50,691 nt of DNA, from contig CALHAX010000048.1 of assembly GCA_937931785.1 (NCBI GenBank), positions 1 through 50,691 on the forward strand, in the 5' to 3' direction. Positions 37,532 to 45,174 of the stretch are shown one piece after another; position 1 is the stretch's first letter; every line of letters begins with the position of its first letter. A model generated the notes under the pieces. The model did not search any database and was not told the origin of the DNA. It was given only the letters and a program-made list of their open reading frames with translations. The translations under genes and the position numbers were made by a program. This DNA is from an uncultured Hyphomicrobiaceae bacterium. GTDB lineage: Bacteria; Pseudomonadota; Alphaproteobacteria; Rhizobiales; CALHAX01.

Positions 37532-37550
37532 GGTAAACCGCAATGGTAAA
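37532..37550 (+). promoter_or_regulatory. Direct repeat GGTAAA-N7-GGTAAA before the aor operon
   Basis: Two identical hexamers (37532-37537 and 37545-37550) spaced by seven bases lie about 100 bases before aorA, immediately downstream of a possible promoter (TTGACT at 37502, 17-base gap, weak TGATCT at 37525). The position suits a repressor or activator site. It is also in the control region of the divergent gene at 36658. Confidence 0.35.
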
Positions 37551-37646
37551 TCGATTTCGATTTTCCAAGTCTTCGGCTCCGTGCTAGTACGAATTCAATC
37601 CTCTACAACCGTTAAAAAACGGGCATTCATTGACAGGGCGACCCCC

Positions 37647-38132
37647 ATGCAAAAAGCGCTTTTGATCGATCCGGAAAAATGCACAAGCTGCCTCCAATGC
37701 GAGCTGGCATGCTCTTTCGAGCAAGAAGGGGTGTTCAACCCGGCCAAATCACGGATCAAGGTTTTCGAGTTCGAACACGGTTTGAAGGCAATTCCGTATA
37801 CCTGCACTCAGTGCTCGGAAGCCTGGTGCCTGCACGCCTGTCCTGTCGAAGCGATCACGATTAACGAAGCGACGGGCGCCAAGGAAGTTAATCCAAACAC
37901 CTGCGTCGGCTGCAAGGTTTGTACGATCGCCTGTCCGTTCGGCACGATCAACTACAACGCGGATAGCGGCAAAGTGATCAAGTGCGACTTGTGCAGCGGC
38001 GACCCGGCGTGTGCAAAAGCATGCCCCACCGATGCAATCACATACGTAGATGCGAACTGGACCGGTTACGACCGTATGCAGGAGATGGCGCTGGTTGGGC
38101 ACGGACGTCCTGCGAAAGGAGCAGCACAATGA
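37647..38132 (+). CDS. aorA: Polyferredoxin subunit of a tungsten aldehyde oxidoreductase (AorA type)
   Basis: 161 residues with sixteen Cys arranged for four [4Fe-4S] clusters: CTSCLQCELAC (from C12), CTQCSEAWCLHAC, CVGCKVCTIAC and CDLCSGDPACAKAC. In the characterised Aromatoleum aromaticum enzyme such a subunit stacks with AorB and wires electrons along the complex to the FAD subunit. ATG 37647 starts the conserved segment MQKALLIDPEKC; a longer frame to 37524 has no cluster motifs and is rejected. The stop overlaps the aorB start (ATGA). It is predicted to be cytoplasmic. Confidence 0.9.
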   Translation: MQKALLIDPEKCTSCLQCELACSFEQEGVFNPAKSRIKVFEFEHGLKAIPYTCTQCSEAWCLHACPVEAITINEATGAKEVNPNTCVGCKVCTIACPFGTINYNADSGKVIKCDLCSGDPACAKACPTDAITYVDANWTGYDRMQEMALVGHGRPAKGAAQ

Positions 38133-40006
38133 GCGGTGGAAATGTAAAGGGCGCAAACGCCAAGGCGCAAAAAGGCATGGGTTGGCAGGGCACCGTACTT
38201 CGTGTCGACCTGACTAGGGGCGAGGTTCACAAAGACCCACTCAACATGGAATGGGCCAACGACTATCTTGGCGAACGTGGACTTGCGACCAAGTATCTTT
38301 ACGAGATGATGGATCCAAAGGCCGATGCCATGAGCCCGGAAAACGTGCTCATTTTCGCAACGGGCCCCCTCAGCGGAACGATGTCGTCCACGAGCGGGCG
38401 TTATGCAGTCGTGACCAAGGGGCCGCTGACAGATGCCATTGCGTGCTCGAATTCGGGCGGCAAGTTTGGCGCATTCCTTAAGTTTGCCGGCTACGACATG
38501 CTGATCGTCGAAGGCAGGTCGGAAAAACCGGTTTATCTGAACATCGCTGACGATACGGTCGAAATACTTTCTGCAGACGATCTGTGGGGAAAGACTGTTT
38601 GGGAAACGGAAGAGTGGATCAAGACCACACACCAGAACCCGCAAATGAAAGTTGCATCCATCGGTGTCGCAGGTGAAACCGGGAATCGCTACGCCTGCGT
38701 GGTGAACGATTTGCACCGCGCTGCAGGGCGCTCTGGCGTCGGCGCGGTCATGGGCTCCAAGAATCTGAAAGCCGTCGCAGCATGGGGCACCAAGGGGGTC
38801 GCCGTTGATGATCCAGTCACATTCATGAAGGCGGTGTCTGAGACACACACGGCGTTGCACGAGAGCAGCGGTCGCAAGGGTTTGACCAAGTACGGCACGC
38901 ACGCCATGCTGGACGCAATGCAGAAGTTTGGCGGCCTGCCAACCCGCAACTTTGAGGACGTTCAGTTCGAAGGGGCAAAAAAGATCGGTTCCCGCGCAGT
39001 TCGTGAACCGAATGAGAACGGACACGTCAATCTGTTGACGAACAAGGCCTGTTTCGGCTGCACGATCGCGTGTGGACGGATCGCTCATATCGATGAAAAG
39101 CACTTCTCCATCGTGAACCGTCCAAAGTATCGGCATGCGTCAGGCGGGTTGGAATATGAGACTGCGTATGCCTTCGGACCTTTGTGCGGCGTGGATGATG
39201 TCGATGCACTCACCTTCGCCGGGTACATGACGAATGAACACGGATACGATCCGATTTCCTTCGGCGGCACACTCGCAGCGGCCATGGAGCTCTACGAAAT
39301 GGGTGTGCTGACCAAGGAGCACACCGACGGAATTGAACTCAAATTCGGTAGTGCAGAAGCGCTGGTTGTAATGTCGGAAAAAACCGGCAAGGGCGAAGGT
39401 TTCGGCAAGGAGCTTGCGCTTGGTTCGAAGCGCTTGTGTGAAAAGTACGGGCACCCGGAAGTCGCCATGGTCGTAAAGGGTCAGGAATTTGCTGGCTACG
39501 ATAGTCGGGCATTGCAGGGCATGGGGCTCGGTTACGCAACGTCCAATCGTGGCGCCTGTCACCTGAAGCACGATGTGTTCGAACCGGACATGGAAGATCA
39601 AACCGGTAAGGGCAAGGCCGAACCGTGCAAGACGTCGCAAGACCAGATTGCAATGATCGACTCGACCGGTCTTTGTCTGTTCACGGCAGGTGATTTCGGA
39701 ACTGAAGGCTATCGCAAACAGGTCGATGCGGCCTGCCCAGGCGACTGGTCTACAGAGCGGATGCTGGAGATCGGTGAGCGCGTCTGGAACCTGGAGCGCA
39801 TGTTCAACCTGGAAGCAGGCCTGACCAAGGCGGACGATACGTTGCCGAAAAGACTGCTTGAAATCCCTGCACCCTCAGGAACTGCCAAGGGTAAAGTCGC
39901 TGAACTGGATATCATGCTGCCAGAGTATTACGAGCTGCGCGGCTGGGGCGACGACGGTGTACCCACCAAAGACACGCTCGACCGGCTGGGGCTGGCGGCG
40001 CGTTAG
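38129..40006 (+). CDS. aorB: Tungsten-dependent aldehyde oxidoreductase, catalytic subunit (AOR family)
   Basis: 625 residues, the AOR length. The [4Fe-4S] cluster ligands are C308, C311 and C315 (CFGCTIAC) and C516 (DSTGLCLF). The tungstopterin-binding N-terminal half has VDLTRGEV, GPLSGT, SGRYAVVTKGPLT and RSGVGAVMGSKNLKA. GGLEYETAYAFGPLCG contains the active-site Glu block. It oxidises aldehydes to carboxylic acids with W bound by two pterins; AorC-linked forms can also reduce acids. The overlap with aorA and the following FAD and MoaD-like genes match the aorABCD order. Such enzymes are best known from anaerobes, but degraders tolerant of oxygen carry them too. Confidence 0.92.
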   Translation: MSGGNVKGANAKAQKGMGWQGTVLRVDLTRGEVHKDPLNMEWANDYLGERGLATKYLYEMMDPKADAMSPENVLIFATGPLSGTMSSTSGRYAVVTKGPLTDAIACSNSGGKFGAFLKFAGYDMLIVEGRSEKPVYLNIADDTVEILSADDLWGKTVWETEEWIKTTHQNPQMKVASIGVAGETGNRYACVVNDLHRAAGRSGVGAVMGSKNLKAVAAWGTKGVAVDDPVTFMKAVSETHTALHESSGRKGLTKYGTHAMLDAMQKFGGLPTRNFEDVQFEGAKKIGSRAVREPNENGHVNLLTNKACFGCTIACGRIAHIDEKHFSIVNRPKYRHASGGLEYETAYAFGPLCGVDDVDALTFAGYMTNEHGYDPISFGGTLAAAMELYEMGVLTKEHTDGIELKFGSAEALVVMSEKTGKGEGFGKELALGSKRLCEKYGHPEVAMVVKGQEFAGYDSRALQGMGLGYATSNRGACHLKHDVFEPDMEDQTGKGKAEPCKTSQDQIAMIDSTGLCLFTAGDFGTEGYRKQVDAACPGDWSTERMLEIGERVWNLERMFNLEAGLTKADDTLPKRLLEIPAPSGTAKGKVAELDIMLPEYYELRGWGDDGVPTKDTLDRLGLAAR

Positions 40007-40067
40007 TTTCCAAGCTTTCTCCCTTTGGGAGAAAGCGTTCCTGCCTGACGACTTGGACAGATATACG

Positions 40068-41330
40068 ATGAGCAATTCTCCATACGTTATCGTTGGTGCC
40101 GGACCCGCCGGTGTGATTGCAGCCGAGACGCTGCGGACAAACAATCCTGTGACACCTGTCCTCATGATTGGTGAGGAGAAGGAAGCCCCGTATTCGCGCA
40201 TGGCGCTGCCCTATCTGCTTGCGGAAGATATAAAGGAAACCGGCACGCACCTCCGACATACAGACGGCCATTTTGATACCAGGGGGATCGAAATCCGCAA
40301 CGATCGGGTTTCTGCCGTAACAGCGGCAGAAAAATCCGTCACACTCGCAAGTGGCGGAACGCAAGCATTTTCCAAGCTCCTGATCGCAACAGGATCTCAC
40401 GCCATTCGCCCACCGATCCCAGGTACGGATCTTCCAGGTGTGGAGAATTGCTGGACGCTTGAGGATGCCCGCGCAATTGCGGCCAAGGCATCAAAGGGCT
40501 CGAATGTTGTGCTCATGGGGGCCGGATTCATTGGCTGTATCGTGCTTGAGGCTCTTGCTGCGCGCGGCGTCCATCTTACGGTCGTCGAGATGGAAGACCG
40601 GATGGTGCCACGCATGATGGATCAGACCGGCGGCGCGATGATCAAGAGCTGGTGCGAAGCCAAAGGCGTGACGGTTCTGACATCCACGCGGATCGAGGAA
40701 ATCGCTGCAAATAACGGCGCTCTGAAACTCACGCTTGGAGACGGAAAATCATTGGACGCGGACCTCGTGGTTTGTGCGGCAGGTGTGAAACCAAACATCG
40801 CCTTTCTTGAGGGAAGCGGCATCAACACGGATACGGGCGTTCTCGTGAACGACCGGATGCAAACGAGCGATGCGAACGTATTTGCAGCAGGAGACGTCGC
40901 ACAGGGGATCGATTTCTCGACAGGTGCAAACGAGATCCACGCCATTCAACCAACAGCTGCCGATCACGGCAGAACAGCAGCCATGAACATGATCGGCATC
41001 GATACGCCGTTCCAGGGTAGCTTGTCGATGAACGTGCTCAATACGCTCGGCCTGATCACATCATCGTTCGGGCAATGGGATGGCGTTGCAGGTGGCGACA
41101 CAGCGGAAATCACGGACAACGATCGGTTCCGCTATGTGCGACTGTCGTTCCAGGATGACGTTCTTGTGGGAGCCCTGTCTCTTGGGATGACGCAACATGT
41201 TGGCGTTCTCCGCGGATTGATCCAGTCGAAGGTCAGGCTCGGACATTGGAAAGAACGCTTGATGGCAAACCCACTTCTAATCATGGAAGCCTATCTTGCA
41301 CGCACGCAAGGCAGCGTGTTCGGGATCTGA
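40068..41330 (+). CDS. aorC: FAD/NAD(P)H oxidoreductase subunit (AorC type)
   Basis: 420 residues from ATG 40068. Two Rossmann motifs are present: VIVGAGPAGVIAAETLR for FAD (residues 6-22) and VVLMGAGFIGCIVLEALA for NAD(P) (about 144-161). FAD-contact ATGSH (about 107) and AAGDVAQG (about 266) are those of the pyridine-nucleotide-disulfide oxidoreductase class. There is no redox-active Cys pair (CxxxxC) near the FAD motif, so it is an electron-transfer subunit rather than a disulfide reductase. It would exchange electrons between AorA clusters and NAD. Confidence 0.87.
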   Translation: MSNSPYVIVGAGPAGVIAAETLRTNNPVTPVLMIGEEKEAPYSRMALPYLLAEDIKETGTHLRHTDGHFDTRGIEIRNDRVSAVTAAEKSVTLASGGTQAFSKLLIATGSHAIRPPIPGTDLPGVENCWTLEDARAIAAKASKGSNVVLMGAGFIGCIVLEALAARGVHLTVVEMEDRMVPRMMDQTGGAMIKSWCEAKGVTVLTSTRIEEIAANNGALKLTLGDGKSLDADLVVCAAGVKPNIAFLEGSGINTDTGVLVNDRMQTSDANVFAAGDVAQGIDFSTGANEIHAIQPTAADHGRTAAMNMIGIDTPFQGSLSMNVLNTLGLITSSFGQWDGVAGGDTAEITDNDRFRYVRLSFQDDVLVGALSLGMTQHVGVLRGLIQSKVRLGHWKERLMANPLLIMEAYLARTQGSVFGI

Positions 41331-41337
41331 ACACACT

Positions 41338-41580
41338 ATGAAAATTCATGTGGAAACGACCGACGCGCTGTTCGAATTGCTGGGTGGCGAAGAAGCAACC
41401 GATGTCGAGCTGACTGAGGGAGCGTCGCCAAACGAAGCGCTCACTGCGCTCAACATCCCGACAAATGCCGGTTATCTTTTGATTGTGAACGAAGCTATTG
41501 TTCCCAAAGCACAACGCGATGACCACGTGCTCGTCGACGGCGATGTATTGCAGATTTTACCTCCGCTGAAGGGGGGGTAA
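41338..41580 (+). CDS. aorD: MoaD/ThiS-like sulfur carrier (AorD type)
   Basis: 80 residues from ATG 41338, seven bases after the aorC stop. The ubiquitin-like fold ends in DGDVLQILPPLKGG; the C-terminal Gly-Gly is the site of thiocarboxylation in MoaD/ThiS proteins. In aor operons this dedicated carrier is thought to supply dithiolene sulfur for the tungstopterin. Other sulfur carriers of the family (ThiS, CysO-like) are alternatives, but the position in the operon favours pterin synthesis. The last bases contain a run of seven G residues just before the stop codon, next to the GS-like gene. Confidence 0.85.
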   Translation: MKIHVETTDALFELLGGEEATDVELTEGASPNEALTALNIPTNAGYLLIVNEAIVPKAQRDDHVLVDGDVLQILPPLKGG

Positions 41581-41586
41581 ACCGGG

Positions 41587-42966
41587 ATGGTCACGACACC
41601 AACATTCCACGACGAAATCACCACCTTCATTGCCGCACACGGTGAGCCATCCCGGGTCGAGGTTTTGCTACCCGACATGAACGGGCGATTGCGCGGCAAG
41701 TCTCTACCGACAGACGGTCTCGTAAAACTCGCCAAAAATGCCGTCCGCATGTGTTGGGGCACGCAGGCGCTTGATATCTGGGGCGTTGATGTCGACGGTG
41801 TTGGCGTTGGCGCAGAAATCGGTGACCCGGACGGAATCTGCCGTCCAGTGCCTGGAACACTGGGGATTGCAAGGTCTCGCAATGATAACGTTGGTCCTGT
41901 TGCGCAGGTCCTTGTCACAATGGATATGCCAGACGGCACACCATGCTTTCTGGATCCGCGCGTGCGACTGCAGGAAATCATAGGCCGCTATACCGCCCGT
42001 AAACTGACGCCGGTTGTTGCCGTTGAACTTGAATTCTATCTCGTTGCCCTGGAGCATGATGGCGCCCCAGCTCAACCACCACAATTGCCTGGCCAACAGG
42101 CGCGCGCCAGTTCACCTCAGGTTTATGACATGGATGTTGCGGGCGCATTCGCTCCCGTTCTGGATGATATTTCCACCGAATGTGACCGGCTGAATATTCC
42201 AGCCGACACGGTCATTGCAGAATTTGGCCCCGGTCAATTCGAAATCAATCTGATGCACGTCGCTGACGCAGCAAAAGCTTGCGATCACGCGATCCTCTTC
42301 AAGCGGATCGTACACAGCGTGGCGTTGCGACATGGTTATCGTGCAACATTCATGGCCAAGGTTTATGGCGACCAACCGGGAAGCGGTTGCCATATCCACG
42401 CCAGCGTTCTCGATTCCAATGGGATGAATATTTTTGCGTCCAACACGTCTGAAGCCTCTGACACTCTCATGCACGCCGTCGGCGGATGCCTCACAACGGC
42501 ACGCGATGTAACGGCGCTTTTCGCTCCACATCTGAATTCCTATCGCCGTTTTGCACCGGGCGCTTTTGCGCCGTCGCAGTTGAACTGGGGCGGCGATCAC
42601 AGAGACGTGGCGATCCGGATTCCAGAAGTGCAGGGACCGGGAGCTCGACTTGAGCATCGCCTCGCTGGTGCGGACACCAACCCCTATCTGCTGGTCGCGG
42701 CGGTTCTTGGCGGAATGCTGCATGGCATGGATGCAAAGATATTGCCGGAGCACCGAGTAAAGGATCACGCAACGAAAGTCAGCGGACCGCGCCTCTCCCA
42801 CGACTGGCTGACGGCCATCGAGGAATTTGCAGCCTCAGACTTTGTTGCCGAAATGTTCGGGCACGATTATCAGTCTGTCTACGCCACCTGTCGTCGCTCC
42901 GAGTGTGGAACCGCGATGCGTGCGGTGACAGACTTCGAATTCGCAACGTACCTTCCTCGACTTTGA
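41587..42966 (+). CDS. Glutamine-synthetase-like gamma-glutamyl ligase (PuuA/GlnT type)
   Basis: 459 residues with the GS fold. The N-terminal beta-grasp (RVEVLLPDMNGRLRGKSLP) is followed by the catalytic core: VELEFYL (E147, E149), EFGPGQFEINL (E212, E219), GSGCHIHASV (H269, H271), and RIPEVQGPGARLEHRLAGAD. The motif NWGGDHRDVAIRI replaces the NWG-DNR form of true glutamine synthetase. These enzymes join glutamate gamma-carboxyl to amines such as putrescine, ethanolamine or methylamine with ATP. There is no adenylylation loop that I can identify. It starts six bases after aorD, so it is part of that operon. Confidence 0.85.
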   Translation: MVTTPTFHDEITTFIAAHGEPSRVEVLLPDMNGRLRGKSLPTDGLVKLAKNAVRMCWGTQALDIWGVDVDGVGVGAEIGDPDGICRPVPGTLGIARSRNDNVGPVAQVLVTMDMPDGTPCFLDPRVRLQEIIGRYTARKLTPVVAVELEFYLVALEHDGAPAQPPQLPGQQARASSPQVYDMDVAGAFAPVLDDISTECDRLNIPADTVIAEFGPGQFEINLMHVADAAKACDHAILFKRIVHSVALRHGYRATFMAKVYGDQPGSGCHIHASVLDSNGMNIFASNTSEASDTLMHAVGGCLTTARDVTALFAPHLNSYRRFAPGAFAPSQLNWGGDHRDVAIRIPEVQGPGARLEHRLAGADTNPYLLVAAVLGGMLHGMDAKILPEHRVKDHATKVSGPRLSHDWLTAIEEFAASDFVAEMFGHDYQSVYATCRRSECGTAMRAVTDFEFATYLPRL

Positions 42967-43022
42967 TTGGTGAGCGACCGGTAGACCCGGTTTCGTACCG
43001 CTGACATTCCAGGACAAGACCT

Positions 43023-45041
43023 ATGGCCATTTTGCTCGGGATCGATACCGGTGGCACCTACACGGATGCCGTGCTTCTCGACGACGCTAAGTCGGTAACA
43101 ACTGCCGTTGTAGCGTCGGCCAAGGCCCTGACAACCCGCCATGACCTGAGCATCGGAATTGGCGAAGCAATTGCTGCGGTGTGTGATGCTCAGCCCAAGG
43201 CTGCAGCCAATATCGCACTGGTGTCACTTTCCACTACGTTGGCGACAAACGCCGTGGTGGAAGCACAGGGCGGCCGGATCGGACTCGTGCTCATCGGCCT
43301 TGGAGACAAAGCGCTGGAACGTGCTGACCTCAAGGCCGCATTGGCAGGCGATCCACATATCTCCGTTGTTGGAGGCCACAATGCGCATGGGAATGCAGTG
43401 TGCGACGCGGATCTAGGAACGGTTGAACGCTGGCTCGACGAGGTTGGATCCGCCGTATCGGGTTATGCAGTTGCGGGTGAATTTGCCGTCCGCAATCCGG
43501 AACATGAAATCGCTGTACGCGATCTGATCCTTGAAAAAACCGGTCGCGCAGCGACGTGTTCTCACGAGTTGTCCAGCAAACTGGATGGGCCGCGCCGTGC
43601 GTTGACCTCCGTTCTGAACGCCCGCCTTATCGGCCTTATACAAGAGCTTATCGCGTCAACCGAAAGACTGATGGCAGAGCGAAATATCTCGGCTCCGATG
43701 ATGGTTGTGCGTGGCGACGGCGCGTTGATTGCGGCGGATGTGGCGAAAACCTGCCCAGTCGAAACCATCCTGTCAGGTCCGGCCGCAAGTCTGGTTGGCG
43801 CGGCGTATCTCACTGGCATTGAACGCGGAATGGTGTCGGACATCGGGGGAACAACTACAGATGTGGCGCTGCTCCATAACGGTGCACCACGGCTTGATCC
43901 TGCCGGAGCAACCGTTGGCGGTTGGCGCACAATGGTCGAAGCAGTCGCGATGTGGACCGTTGGCCTGGGTGGCGACAGCGAAGTGCGTCTTGAACGGGAC
44001 GGACTGGCCGCCGGATTGGCGCTCGGCCCACGCCGGGCTATTCCACTCAGTTTACTCGCGCGAGATCACCCAAGGTTGGTTCTCGATACATTGAAGCGGC
44101 AAGCGAAAAAGGATCGTGTCGATGAACGCGACGGCATGTTTGCCGTTCAGGTACGTGATGCAGGCATCCACGCCGATGGTCTGCGCGACGTAGAGAAAAA
44201 ACTGATTGAAGCCTTAACCGACGGTCCAGTGCCATTGGAGAAACTCATCTCCGTTCGCATGCAGTTGGGTGCACTCGAAAAACTGGTAAGCCGTGGCCTG
44301 GTCATGATTTCGACCTTAACACCGTCAGACGCGGCACAGGTTTTGGGCCTTTACGACGGATGGAATGTCGAAGCTGCTCGGCTAGGTGCTACGATCTTCG
44401 CTGGGCGCCGTAACGCACGAGGAACAGCCATTGCTGACAATGGAGATACATTGGCGCAAATGGTCATCGACACCCTCACACGAAAATCAGCCGATACACT
44501 CCTGGATGCAGCATTTACAGAAGACGGTTTTTCAGTAACGCAGCCCTCCGCAGATCCTGTTGTTGCGGCGGGCTTGGGTGAGCATAAGGGTGTGGTGCGG
44601 ATTGACATCGGGCTTGATGCTCCATTGATCGGATTGGGCGCATCCGCGGAGACATATTACCCTGCAGTTGCTACCCTATTGAGAACAGAGGGTGTTATTC
44701 CGCGCCATGCAGAGGTGGCCAATGCCGTTGGCGCCGTCGTTGGCCGTGTACGCATTTCTGGCGAAGCGATCGTTTCTCAACCAGAAGCAGGGCGTTTTCG
44801 CGTGCACTTGCCTGGAAGTACGAACACGTTCCCCAGCCTCATCGAGGCCTATGATTATGGAAAAAAAGAATTGGACGCATATGTGCGCATACGCGCAAAA
44901 GAAGCAGGCGCAGATGATATAACGATCAAATTCAACCAACATGAAAAGAAAGTCGACGCAGATGGGCAGGAGCTGTTTGTCGAATCAATTCTGACCGCAG
45001 AAGCAACTGGGCGTCCCCGGTTTTTCTCCTCAAACCATTGA
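43023..45041 (+). CDS. Hydantoinase/oxoprolinase family ATPase (HyuA-type) with divergent C-terminal half
   Basis: 672 residues. The N-terminal ASKHA ATPase core (about 1-320) has GIDTGGTYTDAVLLD, SVVGGHNAHG-like loop, MVVRGDGALIAADVA, ILSGPAASLVGAAYLTG and VSDIGGTTTDVALL, all standard for N-methylhydantoinase A and 5-oxoprolinase A chains. The C-terminal half (RIDIGLDAPLIGLGASAETY and later) ends with RFRVHLPGSTNTFPSL and a Lys/Glu-rich tail. No HyuB partner is in the window, although family members often need one. The gene follows the ligase after 56 bases behind CAGGACAAG. It would open a lactam or hydantoin ring, for example 5-oxoproline, but this is inference. Confidence 0.8.
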   Translation: MAILLGIDTGGTYTDAVLLDDAKSVTTAVVASAKALTTRHDLSIGIGEAIAAVCDAQPKAAANIALVSLSTTLATNAVVEAQGGRIGLVLIGLGDKALERADLKAALAGDPHISVVGGHNAHGNAVCDADLGTVERWLDEVGSAVSGYAVAGEFAVRNPEHEIAVRDLILEKTGRAATCSHELSSKLDGPRRALTSVLNARLIGLIQELIASTERLMAERNISAPMMVVRGDGALIAADVAKTCPVETILSGPAASLVGAAYLTGIERGMVSDIGGTTTDVALLHNGAPRLDPAGATVGGWRTMVEAVAMWTVGLGGDSEVRLERDGLAAGLALGPRRAIPLSLLARDHPRLVLDTLKRQAKKDRVDERDGMFAVQVRDAGIHADGLRDVEKKLIEALTDGPVPLEKLISVRMQLGALEKLVSRGLVMISTLTPSDAAQVLGLYDGWNVEAARLGATIFAGRRNARGTAIADNGDTLAQMVIDTLTRKSADTLLDAAFTEDGFSVTQPSADPVVAAGLGEHKGVVRIDIGLDAPLIGLGASAETYYPAVATLLRTEGVIPRHAEVANAVGAVVGRVRISGEAIVSQPEAGRFRVHLPGSTNTFPSLIEAYDYGKKELDAYVRIRAKEAGADDITIKFNQHEKKVDADGQELFVESILTAEATGRPRFFSSNH

Positions 45042-45085
45042 ATCATGGCAACTGACGCATCCCAAAAAAACCTTATTAAAATATA

Positions 45086-45102
45086 TTAATCTCCGCTTAA
45101 CC
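45086..45102. promoter_or_regulatory. Candidate CtrA binding box
   Basis: TTAA (45086-45089), seven bases, then TTAACC (45097-45102) matches the CtrA consensus TTAA-N7-TTAAC exactly. It lies 73 bases before the start of the exported protein gene at 45175, in an A/T-rich gap of 133 bases, and points to cell-cycle control by the CtrA regulator of alphaproteobacteria. Confidence 0.45.
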
Positions 45103-45174
45103 ATTCTGTTTGTAATGTATTAATACTCTGGGCTCGGGGCCCGCACCATTTCAATCCCACGCGGAATAAATGTT

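Noticed and set aside
38066-39136. Open frame of 356 codons on the minus strand
   Set aside because: Antisense to aorB, which has all cluster ligands; composition is Cys/His/Arg-rich as expected of a shadow frame.
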